Positions 8,920 to 17,115 of a stretch of DNA of 64,000 nucleotides are shown in pieces; the first letter of the stretch is position 1; every line of letters starts with the position of its first letter. Under the pieces are notes generated by a model. It was not told the DNA's origin. It was given only the letters and a program-made list of their open reading frames with translations, and did not search any database. The stretch is taken from assembly GCF_003945385.1 (NCBI RefSeq), contig NZ_AP018921.1:62001-126000 (forward strand), in the 5' to 3' direction. Made by a program: the position numbers and the translations under genes. Origin of the DNA: Pseudonocardia autotrophica. GTDB taxonomy: Bacteria; Actinomycetota; Actinomycetes; Mycobacteriales; Pseudonocardiaceae.

Positions 8920-9366
8920 ATGAGCGTGTCGACTCGCGGCCGCTGGGTTGCGAGGTCGCACGAGTGCATCTTCACGTGCTGCACCGGAAGGGCAGCCCAA
9001 ACCGGGCATATAGGGCGAAGGCCCGACGCGACGGGGTGCCGCTGGACGCGGTGACGGTGCAGGCGTTCGACACCTACGGTTTCGAGCGGATGCGGATCGG
9101 CGGCGACCGCGGACAGCGATCTCGTGTGCGTCAACCTGTTCCGCGGCCCGGTCGGCGCGCCCATGCGCCCGGCGGTCGGGGAGCTGCTGGCCGCGGCCTC
9201 GCGGCGGGCCGGGCTGGATCGGTTGGTTCGCCCGCGCCAGCTGCGGTACGCCTATGGCAGCGACCTCGTCGATGCCGGCAACGGCATCGATGTGGTCGCC
9301 GACCTGCTCGGGCACGCCTCGATCAGCTCGTCGCAGGCGCACGTGCATCCGCCCGTCCCGGCTGGG
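8920..9366 (+). pseudogene. tyrosine recombinase relic (5'-truncated, frameshifted)
   Basis: Two frames together spell the middle and end of a phage/plasmid-type integrase. The first reads HLHVLHRKGSPNRAYRAKAR and VPLDAVTVQAFDTYGFERMR. After a shift near 9090-9105 the second reads ADSDLVCVNLFRGPVGAPMR, then LVRPRQLRYAYGSDLVDAG and VVADLLGHASISSSQAHVHP. The HxLRH motif is degraded to RQLRY, the catalytic tyrosine of the usual TxxYVH is lost (AHVHP), and the first-arginine region is missing. It is clearly non-functional. Confidence 0.75.
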
Positions 9367-9832
9367 CGCCGCAGTGGACGCGGTGCCCAGCCCCCGCGAG
9401 CAGACGGCTCGAGCGCCCCGGTGAGCGCCTCGGCGACCGACGCACGCCGCCGACGGATCGTCGCCCCTGTCCGCAGGCGAGCGCGCCTCGCATGTGTCCG
9501 GCGACGTCGGGGTCCTCGACGGGCAGGCCGCTTGGCTGGCCACGCTGGTCGGCCCCGCGGTGAGTGCGGCTGGGATCCCGTCGGGCAGCTTCTGGCCCCA
9601 CCCGCAGCTCGGGTGGACGCCGCTGGGCGGCTCAGCCCGGGCAGCGGCGAGCGCGGCGCGGTGCGTGGTGGCCGGCTGTTCGTGCTGCCTGCCCCGCGCA
9701 GCACCGACGTGGTCGGGATCTTCCGACTGACGACTCGATCATCTGCCTCGTCGGCGCGATGCTCGCTGAACAACACGACGTCTGGAGGGAGCGGGCACAG
9801 ATCACATTGGCGACGGAATCTACACCTGTAGG
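9367..9832. other. stretch after the recombinase relic, no intact gene
   Basis: The relic frame stays open by GC bias to 9831 but its product becomes Arg/Pro-rich and unlike any family. A phrase in another frame (QAAWLATLVGPAVSAAGIPS) looks protein-like, but no start or domain is recognisable. It is probably decayed DNA. Confidence 0.35.
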
Positions 9833-9836
9833 ATGA

Positions 9837-9855
9837 ATCGACAATCGTTTTCGAT
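9837..9855 (+). promoter_or_regulatory. candidate Zur operator
   Basis: ATCGACAATCGTTTTCGAT is a 19-bp dyad with 7 of 9 base pairs symmetric around C9846. It resembles the AT-rich Zur boxes of actinobacteria (TGAAAATnATTTTCA type). It sits 35-53 bp upstream of the GTG of the zinc-binding lipoprotein gene, where a repressor would block transcription. The assignment depends on this context. Confidence 0.5.
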
Positions 9856-9889
9856 AAATGTATGTCGATGTGTTGATGGGAGTTCATTC

Positions 9890-10894
9890 GTGTCCCGACA
9901 CCGATTCCGTCCGGCCGCGCTCGTGGCCGGGGTAGCCGCGCTGCCCCTTGTGCTGTCTGCCTGTGGGGCCGGCCAGGGCGAGGCGCCCGCCGGCCCGGAG
10001 GCCGCTCAGGTTCGGATCGTCGTATCCACCGATGCCTGGGGCTCCGTAGCGCGAGCCGTCGGCGGCGACCACGTCCAGGTCGACTCGATCATCGAGGGGA
10101 TGAACGCGGTTCCGCACGGCTACGAGGCGACCCCGCAGGACGCGACTACCGTCGGCGACGCCCAGCTGATTCTCATGAACGGTGGTGGGTACGACGGGTT
10201 CATGACCGGCCTGGTCGATGCCTCCGGCAGCCGGGCCCCGGTCGTCGACGCCGTCGAGGCCTCCGGGCTCGAGGGCGTGCCCGAAGCGGGCGACCGCGGC
10301 CACGAAGGCGAAAGCCCCGCAGAGCATGCGGCGCACGCCGGTGAGGAGGGCGCAGATCACGGCTCGTTCAACGAGCACGTCTGGTACGACCCGGCCACCG
10401 TGCAGAAGGTCGCGCAGCAGCTCGCTGACCGGCTCGCCGAGATCGACCCGCCCGCCGCCCAGACCTTCCGCGGCAACGCCCAGACCATCGGCAACGACAT
10501 CGCGAATCTGACCAGTAAGGCCGCCGAGATCGGCCGGGCGCACCCGCGAGCCCGAGTGGCCGTCACCGAACCGGTGCCGAACTACCTGCTCGATGCAGCG
10601 GGAGTGCAGGATGTGACGCCGCCGGAGTTCTCGGCTGCGGTCGAGGAGGGCACCGATCCGCCGGCCGCTGTCGTCGCCCAGATGCTGGATCTGTTCCGCA
10701 CCCAGCCCTCGGTCGACGCGCTGATCCTCAACACTCAGACGCAGTCCGCCACCACCGATCAGGTCCGCGCCGCCGCCGAGCAGGCAGGCGTCCCGGTGAT
10801 CGAGATGTCGGAAACGCTGCCTGACGGCGCCGGCGACTATGTGCAGTGGATGAACGGCAACCTCGACGCGCTCGCCGAGGCACTCAACCGTTGA
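9890..10894 (+). CDS. znuA: zinc/metal ABC transporter substrate-binding lipoprotein
   Basis: A 334-residue protein. GTG 9890 (VSRHRFRPAALVAG) is preferred: GGGAG lies 9 bp upstream and the signal peptide with lipobox LSAC (Cys25) follows directly, whereas the upstream ATG 9833 overlaps the putative operator. The mature part is a cluster A-I metal-binding protein: WGSVARAVGGDHVQV early, a His/Glu-rich loop (HEGESPAEHAAHAGEE, then DHG), HVWYDP and the C-terminal lobe with VPVIEMSETLP. Such proteins capture Zn2+ or Mn2+ for an ABC importer, and the His-rich loop favours zinc. No permease or ATPase gene is adjacent, which is unusual. A Zur-like operator precedes it. Confidence 0.85.
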   Translation: MSRHRFRPAALVAGVAALPLVLSACGAGQGEAPAGPEAAQVRIVVSTDAWGSVARAVGGDHVQVDSIIEGMNAVPHGYEATPQDATTVGDAQLILMNGGGYDGFMTGLVDASGSRAPVVDAVEASGLEGVPEAGDRGHEGESPAEHAAHAGEEGADHGSFNEHVWYDPATVQKVAQQLADRLAEIDPPAAQTFRGNAQTIGNDIANLTSKAAEIGRAHPRARVAVTEPVPNYLLDAAGVQDVTPPEFSAAVEEGTDPPAAVVAQMLDLFRTQPSVDALILNTQTQSATTDQVRAAAEQAGVPVIEMSETLPDGAGDYVQWMNGNLDALAEALNR

Positions 10895-11217
10895 CCGAGA
10901 CCGGGGTGCGCCGCGACCGTAGATGTGGCAGGGCAGCCGATTCGCGCAGGGCGGGCCCTTCGAACGCAGCCACGCGGGAATGGAGGGGCAATCCGGCTCG
11001 GGCCAGAGCCAGCCGACCGGGTGTGGCGAAACGCGGGGGTTGCCGGAGACCGACTCCAAAAAGGGGCCGGACCCAGGTAGACCGGAACGTGCGCGCTGAT
11101 GCTCAACCAGTTGCGGCAGTCGAGGTCAGCCGCGGCGTCCTCCGCGTAGCCTGGAACGGCTCGCGTACCTCAGGGCACGTCGACGCTGCAGGTGGGACTG
11201 AACGAGAGGCGGTGCTC
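10895..11217. other. intergenic region upstream of the PacL-CtpC pair
   Basis: There are 323 bp with no recognisable gene, permease remnant or RNA. A possible -10 (TAGCCT) lies near 11147-11152, about 65 bp before the PacL-like start. It probably holds the promoter of the metal-efflux pair. Confidence 0.3.
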
Positions 11218-11502
11218 GTGTTCGCAGCAGTGGCCGGGAAGGCCGCGAGCCTGGTGGCCAGCGGCTTGGCCGGGGCCGTGGCGTACGACGGCGTGAAGCG
11301 GGTGGTCCGCTCCGGTGCAGTTCGCGAGGCCGCGGTGACCGCGACGACGTGGGGCCTGCGCGGGGCTCGCGCCGCGGAGACCGGCGCCGAGAAGGCCCGT
11401 CTGACGACTGCGGACATCGTGAGCGAGGCCCGCGGCCGGATCGGCGAGCAGACCCCCGCACCGGGCGCCGGTGATGGGCACGGTCACGGCCACGAGCACT
11501 GA
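11218..11502 (+). CDS. DUF1490 / PacL-like metal chaperone
   Basis: A 94-residue protein. GTG 11218 (VFAAVAGKAASLVAS) is chosen over GTG 11212 because GAGAGG lies 8 bp upstream of it. It has one N-terminal membrane-associated helix, a conserved AYDGVKR segment, a basic helical middle and a His-rich tail (GDGHGHGHEH) able to bind metal. DUF1490 proteins include mycobacterial PacL1-3, which pair with P1B-type ATPases and help present metal or stabilise the pump. The next gene encodes a CtpC-type ATPase, exactly the expected partner. The acidic metal-binding tail of PacL proteins is here mostly histidine. Confidence 0.85.
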   Translation: MFAAVAGKAASLVASGLAGAVAYDGVKRVVRSGAVREAAVTATTWGLRGARAAETGAEKARLTTADIVSEARGRIGEQTPAPGAGDGHGHGHEH

Positions 11503-11513
11503 GGTCGAGCATC

Positions 11514-13748
11514 CTGAGTAGCGACATCGCGGGCCCGGATCTCACTGTCGTCAGCGACGCGGCCGGGCGTGTCCGTTTCGCCGTTCCCGCGCTCCGCGAT
11601 CAGGTCGCGCTGGCCGTCGCCGTCGAGGACGTCGTCGACCACGTCGCCGGTGTCCGGCAGGTGCATGCCTACCCGCGCACCGGCAGCGTCGTCGTCTGGT
11701 ACCGCGACGGATGCGACGGGATCGAGTTGCGCGAGGCGATCAGCAAGGGCCTCGGCGCCGATCCGGAGGCGACCGTGGCCCGCACCCCGCGTTCGGCCGA
11801 TACCCAACACGGGGAGTTCGCCCGTCTCGTGGTGGGCGGGATCGCGCTGGCCGCGCTCGGGTTCCGCCGCTACGGCCTGCGCCGTCCGCCGGTGCTCGGG
11901 CCGACCAGCCGTACCGTCGCCGCCGGTGTCACGATCTTCACCGGGTACCCGTTCCTGCGTGGCGCGCTGCGCTCGCTGACCGGTGGACGCGGCGCCGGTA
12001 CCGACGCGCTGGTCTCCGCCGCGACGGTGGCCAGCCTGGTGCTGCGGGAGAACGTCGTCGCACTCACCGTGTTGTGGTTGCTCAACATCGGCGAGTACCT
12101 GCAGGACCTGACGCTGCGCCGCTCCCGCCGGGCGATCTCCGATCTGCTGACCGGCGCCACGACTCGGACCTGGATTCGCCTGGCGGACGGCAGCGAGGTC
12201 GAGGTCGGCATCGACGACCTGGTGCTCGGCGACGAGGTCGTGGTGCACGAACGGATCGTGCTACCGGTCGACGGCGAGGTCGTCGGGGGCGAGGGCGTCG
12301 TCGACCAGGCGGCGATCACCGGTGAGCAGCTGCCGGTCTCGGTCGCGCCCGGCACGACCCTGCACGCCGGCTCGGTGCTGCTGCGCGGGCGGATCGTCGT
12401 CCGGGCGACCGCGGTCGGCCAGGACACCGCCATCGGTCGCATCCTCGAGCGGGTCGAGCAGGCCCAGGGCGACCGCGCGCCGATCCAGACCGTCGGGGAG
12501 AACTTCTCCCGCCGGTTCGTGCCGGCGTCGTTCCTCCTCGCCGGTCTCACCCTGCTGGCCACCCGGGACGTCCGCCGCGCGATGACGATGCTGCTCGTCG
12601 CCTGCCCGTGCGCTGTCGGCCTGTCGACACCGACCGCGATCAGCGCCGCGATCGGCAACGGCGCCCGCCGCGGCATTCTGATCAAGGGTGGCGCGCATCT
12701 GGAGGCCGCCGGACGGGTCGACGCGATCGTGTTCGACAAGACCGGCACACTGACCCAGGGGCGCCCGGTCGTCACGAACGTCATCGCGTTCCACGACGAC
12801 TGGACACCCGAGCAGGTGCTGGCCTACTCGGCGTCGTCCGAGATCCACTCCCGACATCCGCTGGCGCAGGCGGTCATCCGCTCCACCGAGGAGCGGCGAA
12901 TCGAGATCCCGCCGCACGAGCAGTGCGAGGTGCTGCTCGGCCAAGGCATGCGGGTGCAGGCCGATGGCCGCGTACTGCTCATCGGCTCCCGGGAGCTACT
13001 GCGCGCGCAAGGTGTGAAGGTCAGCCGCAGGGCCGCCGACTGGGTCCGCAAGCTGCAGCGAGCCAGCGAGACCCCGCTGCTGCTCGCGGTCGACGGCGAG
13101 CTCGTCGGTCTGGTGTCGCTGCGCGACACGATCCGCCCCGAGGTCGGCGACGTGCTGGTCAAGCTCCGTGCCGACGGTGTCCGGCGGATCGTCATGCTGA
13201 CCGGCGACCACCCACGCACCGCACAGGCAGTGGCCGGACAGCTGGGCATCGACGAGTACCGCGCGCAGGTGATGCCCGAGGACAAGCAGGACGTCGTGCG
13301 GGCGCTGCAGGCCGAGGGCCACACGGTCGCCATGGTCGGCGACGGCACCAACGACGCCCCGGCACTCGCACTGGCCGACATCGGGATCGCCATGGGCGCC
13401 GCCGGGACCGACGTGGCGGTCGAGACCGCCGATGTCGCGCTGGCCGCCGACGACCTGAACGCCCTGCTCGACCTGCGTGACCTCGGCCGACGCTCGATCA
13501 CCCTGATCCGGCAGAACTACGGCATGTCCATCGCCGTGAACGCCGCCGGGCTACTGGTCTCCGCCGTCGGAGCGATGTCGCCCGTGGTCGCGGCGATCCT
13601 GCACAACGCGTCCAGTGTCGCCGTGGTCGGGAACAGCTCACGACTGATCCGCTACCGGATCCCCACGAACATGTCGACATCACTCACCGAAGGACCCCTG
13701 CCCGGATCAGTGAGGGCCACCGTCAGGACGCCAGCGGATCGGGTGTGA
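11514..13748 (+). CDS. ctpC: P1B-type metal-transporting ATPase, CtpC type
   Basis: A heavy-metal efflux P-type ATPase of about 744 residues, very like mycobacterial CtpC (Zn/Mn export). Motifs: CPC in LLVACPCAVGLSTPTA, the phosphorylated Asp in FDKTGTLTQ, TGE in AAITGEQLP, HP in SEIHSRHPLA, and GDGTNDAPA. Homology (LTVVSDAAGRVRFAV) extends upstream of the first GTG in frame (11661), but only CTG codons (11499, 11514) or ATC 11511 are available there, and a TGA at 11472 closes the frame. CTG 11514 after GAGGTCGAG is the best start. It is coupled to the PacL-like gene and overlaps the convergent gene at 13723 by 26 bp. Confidence 0.9.
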   Translation: MSSDIAGPDLTVVSDAAGRVRFAVPALRDQVALAVAVEDVVDHVAGVRQVHAYPRTGSVVVWYRDGCDGIELREAISKGLGADPEATVARTPRSADTQHGEFARLVVGGIALAALGFRRYGLRRPPVLGPTSRTVAAGVTIFTGYPFLRGALRSLTGGRGAGTDALVSAATVASLVLRENVVALTVLWLLNIGEYLQDLTLRRSRRAISDLLTGATTRTWIRLADGSEVEVGIDDLVLGDEVVVHERIVLPVDGEVVGGEGVVDQAAITGEQLPVSVAPGTTLHAGSVLLRGRIVVRATAVGQDTAIGRILERVEQAQGDRAPIQTVGENFSRRFVPASFLLAGLTLLATRDVRRAMTMLLVACPCAVGLSTPTAISAAIGNGARRGILIKGGAHLEAAGRVDAIVFDKTGTLTQGRPVVTNVIAFHDDWTPEQVLAYSASSEIHSRHPLAQAVIRSTEERRIEIPPHEQCEVLLGQGMRVQADGRVLLIGSRELLRAQGVKVSRRAADWVRKLQRASETPLLLAVDGELVGLVSLRDTIRPEVGDVLVKLRADGVRRIVMLTGDHPRTAQAVAGQLGIDEYRAQVMPEDKQDVVRALQAEGHTVAMVGDGTNDAPALALADIGIAMGAAGTDVAVETADVALAADDLNALLDLRDLGRRSITLIRQNYGMSIAVNAAGLLVSAVGAMSPVVAAILHNASSVAVVGNSSRLIRYRIPTNMSTSLTEGPLPGSVRATVRTPADRV

Positions 13749-13959
13749 GATGGACCCGCGCGAGCCTCTCGACCAGCTCCGGCAAGGCACCATCCGGCGC
13801 GCTACCTCGCCGCAGAGCCCGGTAGCTCTGCAGGACCGCGTCCGACACCGTCGCCCGCGTCACGCTGCAGCCGAACTCCGCGCACAGCCGTGTCGTGGCT
13901 TCATCACAGCAGGCCAAGCACTCGGTCGAGGTGGCTGCCGCGCGGCTCGACCTGGTCAC
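13723..13959 (-). CDS. three-helix bundle dimerization domain protein
   Basis: A 78-residue protein starting at the GTG (13959-13957) that overlaps the stop of the L36 gene (GTGA). The N-terminus has CLACC (a CxxCC cluster), then helices fitting the actinobacterial three-helical-bundle family: [20 protein letters not shown], then [13 protein letters not shown]. Family members are small dimerising proteins of unknown role, sometimes fused to or next to metal or redox proteins. The Cys cluster could bind metal. It is the third gene of the DUF305-L36 operon, and its last 26 bp overlap the end of ctpC on the other strand. Confidence 0.6.
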   Translation of the reverse strand: MTRSSRAAATSTECLACCDEATTRLCAEFGCSVTRATVSDAVLQSYRALRRGSAPDGALPELVERLARVHLTPDPLAS

Positions 13960-14078
13960 CCCTGCCGGGCCTTGTTCCGCGGGTTCTTCTTGTTGATCAC
14001 GTAGACCTTTCCGTGACGACGGATCACCTGTGCTCCCGGCTTGTTCTTCAGGGAACGAAGCGACGTGCGCACCTTCAT
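13956..14078 (-). CDS. rpmJ: 50S ribosomal protein L36, zinc-free paralog
   Basis: A 40-residue protein beginning [20 protein letters not shown] and ending [12 protein letters not shown], which is unmistakable L36 of the type B (C-minus) class. It has no cysteine at all, so it cannot form the zinc ribbon of the standard paralog. In bacteria such paralogs replace the Zn-containing protein in ribosomes under zinc limitation and are usually Zur-controlled. GAGGAG lies 7 bp upstream of the ATG. The ATG overlaps the stop of a DUF305 gene (ATGA) and its stop overlaps the next GTG, an unusual context placing it under the same promoter as a copper-type lipoprotein. Confidence 0.92.
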   Translation of the reverse strand: MKVRTSLRSLKNKPGAQVIRRHGKVYVINKKNPRNKARQG

Positions 14079-14569
14079 GTGCATCTCCTCGAGGTGGCGG
14101 CCACACCGGACCGCGACAGCGTGTTCTCTCCACCGGTTCCCGGCCCCGAACTCGAGGTCCGGGGCGCGGGGGAGAGCAGTCCCTGCATGCCCTGTGCTTG
14201 CTCCAGCGACATCGCCGGGCCGGCGTTCCAGGCGGCCAGCCAGGATTGCATCTTCTCGATCTCCGGGCCCTGCTCGCGTTGGATCTTCTCGGTCATCCGG
14301 CGCACCTGCGGGTTGAGGTCCGGCTTGGCCAGCACGATCTCGGCCATGCGCAGCGCTTGCTGGTGGTGCGGAACCATCATCTTCACGAACTGCACATCAG
14401 CCTGGTTGTGCTCCGGACTCACCGCGGTGGCGGGCTGGGCGGGCGCACTGGCGGCCGACGGTGGTGGCGGGGTCTGCGGCGGTGCGGGCTGGCCCGGGGC
14501 GCAGGCCGTGATACCTGCTAACCCCAGGGCGAGGACGGACGCAGCCGCGGCACGACCAACGTGGATCAT
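14075..14569 (-). CDS. DUF305 lipoprotein, single-repeat form
   Basis: A 164-residue exported protein with lipobox GITAC (Cys23) and a Pro/Ala-rich linker to about 50. One DUF305 half-repeat follows, with [20 protein letters not shown] and a helix [15 protein letters not shown]. The second half-repeat found in the 3550-4188 homolog is missing. The tail ([17 protein letters not shown]) is low-complexity and reads through the ribosome-binding site of the L36 gene. It probably binds copper at the cell surface. A CsoR-like operator lies 51-67 bp upstream. The ATGA overlap couples its translation to rpmJ. Confidence 0.8.
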   Translation of the reverse strand: MIHVGRAAAASVLALGLAGITACAPGQPAPPQTPPPPSAASAPAQPATAVSPEHNQADVQFVKMMVPHHQQALRMAEIVLAKPDLNPQVRRMTEKIQREQGPEIEKMQSWLAAWNAGPAMSLEQAQGMQGLLSPAPRTSSSGPGTGGENTLSRSGVAATSRRCT

Positions 14570-14619
14570 GGTTTCCCTCCTGCTCTCGATTGCTTTAAGC
14601 GAAAATGACCCCTACACCT

Positions 14620-14636
14620 ATACCCCCTAAGGGTAT
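14620..14636 (-). promoter_or_regulatory. candidate CsoR-type copper operator
   Basis: ATACCC-CCTAA-GGGTAT is a perfect 6-5-6 dyad, matching the TACCC(N)nGGGTA pattern bound by CsoR/RicR-type Cu(I) sensors. It is 51-67 bp upstream of the DUF305 start on the minus strand, a normal promoter-operator distance. An identical arrangement occurs at 18259-18275. Copper would relieve repression of the DUF305-rpmJ-three-helix operon. Confidence 0.65.
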
Positions 14637-14689
14637 TCTTGTCGAGTGGGGCAGTTCGCACCGGGCCGGGCGTGGGCGCTACGGCCATG

Positions 14690-14973
14690 TCCGCCAGCCC
14701 GATGCCGTCGCCGCCCGGCTGCTGGCTCGTGTGGTCACGGCGACCCCGACCTTGGACCGCGCCGGACAGCTCGCGTTCGGTGACCTCGACGGCACCGTCG
14801 GGCAGACCTTCGGTGGCGCCGAGCAGGGCGCCGGGCGTGACTACAGCGATGTGAAGGGCCTCAACGCGCTGATCGCGACCCGTGTCCGCGTCGGTGTCTC
14901 GTCGGTGATCGCCGCGATCGGGTTGCGGCAGCTGCTCGCCGACGCCCTGGCCACCGCGCATCACCTTCGTTGA
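14690..14973 (+). pseudogene. IS1380-type transposase fragment
   Basis: The frame reads AFGDLDGTVGQTFGGAEQGA, then DYSDVKGLNALIAT and LRQLLADALATAHHL. These match the middle of IS1380-family transposases (D-D-T-I..QG..YGYSGVKGLNALLATV..RLR..S). The catalytic context is partial, both ends are missing, and the conserved post-GLNALLAT segment is scrambled. It is a dead internal fragment. Nearby relics show the locus has taken repeated insertions. Confidence 0.6.
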
Positions 14974-15149
14974 CCAGGACAGCTGCTGCTGCCTGTCCGG
15001 ATCGCGCGGAGATGGCGCGCCAGCAGACCGCTGACCGGCCCAGGCAGCCCGGGGTACCGCGTGTGGGGCGGCGGGCGCGGTCGGAGGACGTTCGCCGGAT
15101 CGAGGTGCGGCGAGGGGTCTCTCGTGCTGTGGTGGCCGGTTCAGGCCGG

Positions 15150-15476
15150 GTCCGGCGCGGTGGGGGGCGGGCGTGGTGGGGTCGCCGAGGCCGAGGGCGG
15201 TGATGGGACTATGGGCCCGGTGGCGGTCGGCTTCGGCGATGTAGGTGCGCATGACCGCGGCGGAGCGCCAGCGGCCGTGGCGCATGATGGCCAGTTCGTC
15301 GACTCCGGCGGCGTAGGCCTGGCGAAGCCGCGGCGCAGGCTATGCCCGGACCAGGTCCCGGGCAGGTCGGCGGCGGCGCGGGTTTTGATGACCTGAGCGT
15401 CATCAATGGAGCGGTCGGACAGTGCGGTGGCGCCGATCCGGTATCGGCGCACGCCGATCCTCGCCGACCAGCGCAC
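15150..15476 (-). pseudogene. tyrosine recombinase C-terminal relic
   Basis: Reading leftward, one frame gives TALSDRSIDDAQVIKTRAAA and GHSLRRGFA. After a one-base deletion near 15319 another gives AYAAGVDELAIMRHGRWRSA and VMRTYIAEADRHRAHSP. Together these are the HxxR, H-G-R-W and Tyr motifs of a phage-type integrase C-terminus. The N-terminal DNA-binding and first-arginine regions are missing beyond 15476. The joined sequence would restore QAYAAGV exactly, so the break is a simple indel, but the gene is also truncated. Confidence 0.75.
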
Positions 15477-15671
15477 GAGCAGCCGCAGCTACATCGGCGC
15501 CGCCACGATCAGGCCGCCACCGTGCCAATCACCACCGACCGAATTGTCTGATTTTGGCCTGCATGCTCGCTGACGCCGTCGTCGACACCGTCAGCGGCGG
15601 TCAACATCCATAGCGGGGCGGTCGTCAACCCGGAGCGCAGGGACGCCGGGTTCTCCTGCGCACCGGTTGTG

Positions 15672-15677
15672 TAGTGT
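15672..15677 (+). promoter_or_regulatory. -10 element for a leaderless vapBC mRNA
   Basis: TAGTGT lies 6 bp before the ATG at 15684. There is no purine-rich ribosome-binding site in the GTGTGTGT sequence just upstream of the ATG. This spacing is what leaderless actinobacterial transcripts show, with transcription starting at or next to the ATG. Confidence 0.4.
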
Positions 15678-15683
15678 GTGTGT

Positions 15684-15926
15684 ATGGCTCGGTTGAATGT
15701 GTGGGTTCCGGACGAGTTGGCCGCTCGGGCACGGGCACAGTCGTTGAATGTGTCGGCGTTGACCCAGCAGGCCTTGGCCGCCGAGCTCGACCGGCAGGCC
15801 ACCGACACGTGGCTGGCCGAGTTGCCGGCACCGCGGCGACCGGTCGCCCACGCGACGGTGGTGGCCGCGCTCGACGCCGCCCGCGCCGAGTTCGAGGCCG
15901 ATCCCGAGCAGGGGGCTCGCGAGTGA
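15684..15926 (+). CDS. vapB: VapB/CcdA-like antitoxin
   Basis: An 80-residue protein from ATG 15684 (MARLNVWVPDELAARARAQ). The N-terminal beta strand and two helices (about 1-40) form a ribbon-helix-helix-type DNA-binding dimerisation domain. The C-terminal part (PVAHATVVAALDAARAEFEA) is the flexible toxin-binding tail typical of VapB/CcdA antitoxins. It overlaps the toxin gene by GTGA and is expected to autorepress the operon. Translation probably starts on a leaderless mRNA. Upstream GTG 15678 is possible but has no ribosome-binding site. Confidence 0.8.
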   Translation: MARLNVWVPDELAARARAQSLNVSALTQQALAAELDRQATDTWLAELPAPRRPVAHATVVAALDAARAEFEADPEQGARE

Positions 15927-16411
15927 GCGTGCCCGAGCAAGCGAGCCTGCCTGCGTCCGCGACAGGTCCGCCGGCGGGGTCGGCGGCGTCGCGGGGTCGG
16001 GCTGTCGCCGATCGGATGGTGGTGGTCGATGCTTCGGTGGTGGTGGATCTGCTGGCCGGTACCGAGCTGGCCGCCGCTGTCGCGCGGCGGCTGTCGGGCA
16101 CCGTGCTACACGCCCCGGCGCACTGTGAGGCCGAAGTGCTCTCGGCGCTTGGCCGGCTCCAGCGCGCCGGTGAGCTGACCGTTGACGAGGTGGACGCGGC
16201 AGTGGCCGCGGTGGCCGCGATGCCGCTCACGCGCCACCCGTTGGCCGCCTTGCTGCCCGGGGCGTGGGCCCGGCGCGGGCGTCTGCGTCTGCTGGACGCA
16301 CTCTATGTGGAGTTGGCCAGCCAACTCGACACAGTGGTCGTGACTACCGATCACCGCTTGGCCCGTGCCACCGACCGCGCTGAGGCCATCGTCGCCGCCG
16401 ACGATCGCTGA
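15923..16411 (+). CDS. vapC: VapC-type PIN-domain toxin RNase
   Basis: A 162-residue PIN ribonuclease. Acidic residues of the active site are visible: Asp in MVVVDASVVVDLLAG, Glu in CEAEVLSALGRL, Asp in RLLDALYVELAS and Asp in VVTTDHRLARA. The start taken is the GTG overlapping the antitoxin stop (GTGA); it gives a 31-residue Pro/Ala-rich extension before the domain. ATG 16016 would give a compact 131-residue toxin of normal VapC size and is a serious alternative. As a VapBC pair it would cleave RNA when the antitoxin is lost, stabilising mobile DNA or responding to stress. Confidence 0.82.
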   Translation: MSVPEQASLPASATGPPAGSAASRGRAVADRMVVVDASVVVDLLAGTELAAAVARRLSGTVLHAPAHCEAEVLSALGRLQRAGELTVDEVDAAVAAVAAMPLTRHPLAALLPGAWARRGRLRLLDALYVELASQLDTVVVTTDHRLARATDRAEAIVAADDR

Positions 16412-17115
16412 CACACACGGGATTAGAGCCGTGCATGAATCCTGGACTTCCGGTGGCTCAGATGGCGGTGGACCCGCAGCAATCACACCGCCGACCACAG
16501 GCAGGGGCCGGACGTGGCGAACGTTGTGAACAGGGATTACGTCGACCCGGTGGGTCCTGCAGGACGGGGTCGAGCCTCGGCGCTGGTGCCGTAGATGCGC
16601 ACCCGGTGGCCGCTGCGGTGCACCGCAGACAGGCCGGGCGGCGCTTCGACGAGCACACGCACCCGAGTCCCGTCCCGCGAAATATCAGCTCGGCGGACCC
16701 AGGGCGGCTTCGCCGATGATCTGGATTGGGTGGCCGGTTGCCGCCCCGGGCCCGTACTACTCGCCGGCGACGCCCGCCCACGTGCACTCACCCTCAGCCG
16801 TGCTGAGCCAAGGGCTCAACACCAGGCGCGCCGCCGACCTCGCTGGCCGGCTGGCCATGGGCCTGCACCATGCCGACGACCAGATCCATCGACGGCTACC
16901 AGCATGCACGACATCCGGTCGGGCGCCGCGTGCTGCGCGTCGTCGCGCCGACAGTTGATGGTGCAGCTCCATGCCGCTGATTTCACGATCCTTCAGCCGG
17001 CCGCGATGGCCACGACTGCCACGGCGGCGAGCAGCAGGCCGACCGGTTGCCCGCGGGGTCCACGCTCGCGCGGCGTGACGGTCCTGTCCCCGGGTGGCTC
17101 TGCGGCCGACCCGGC
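16412..17115. other. 700-bp stretch with no confirmed gene
   Basis: On the minus strand about 16540-16710 reads PPWVRRADISRDGTRVRVLV then EAPPGLSAVHRSGHRVRIYG, which looks protein-like, but no start, family or ribosome-binding site can be named. On the plus strand 16790-16900 is similarly suggestive (LSQGLNTRRAADLAGRLAMG). Both may be fragments of older genes. Confidence 0.35.
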
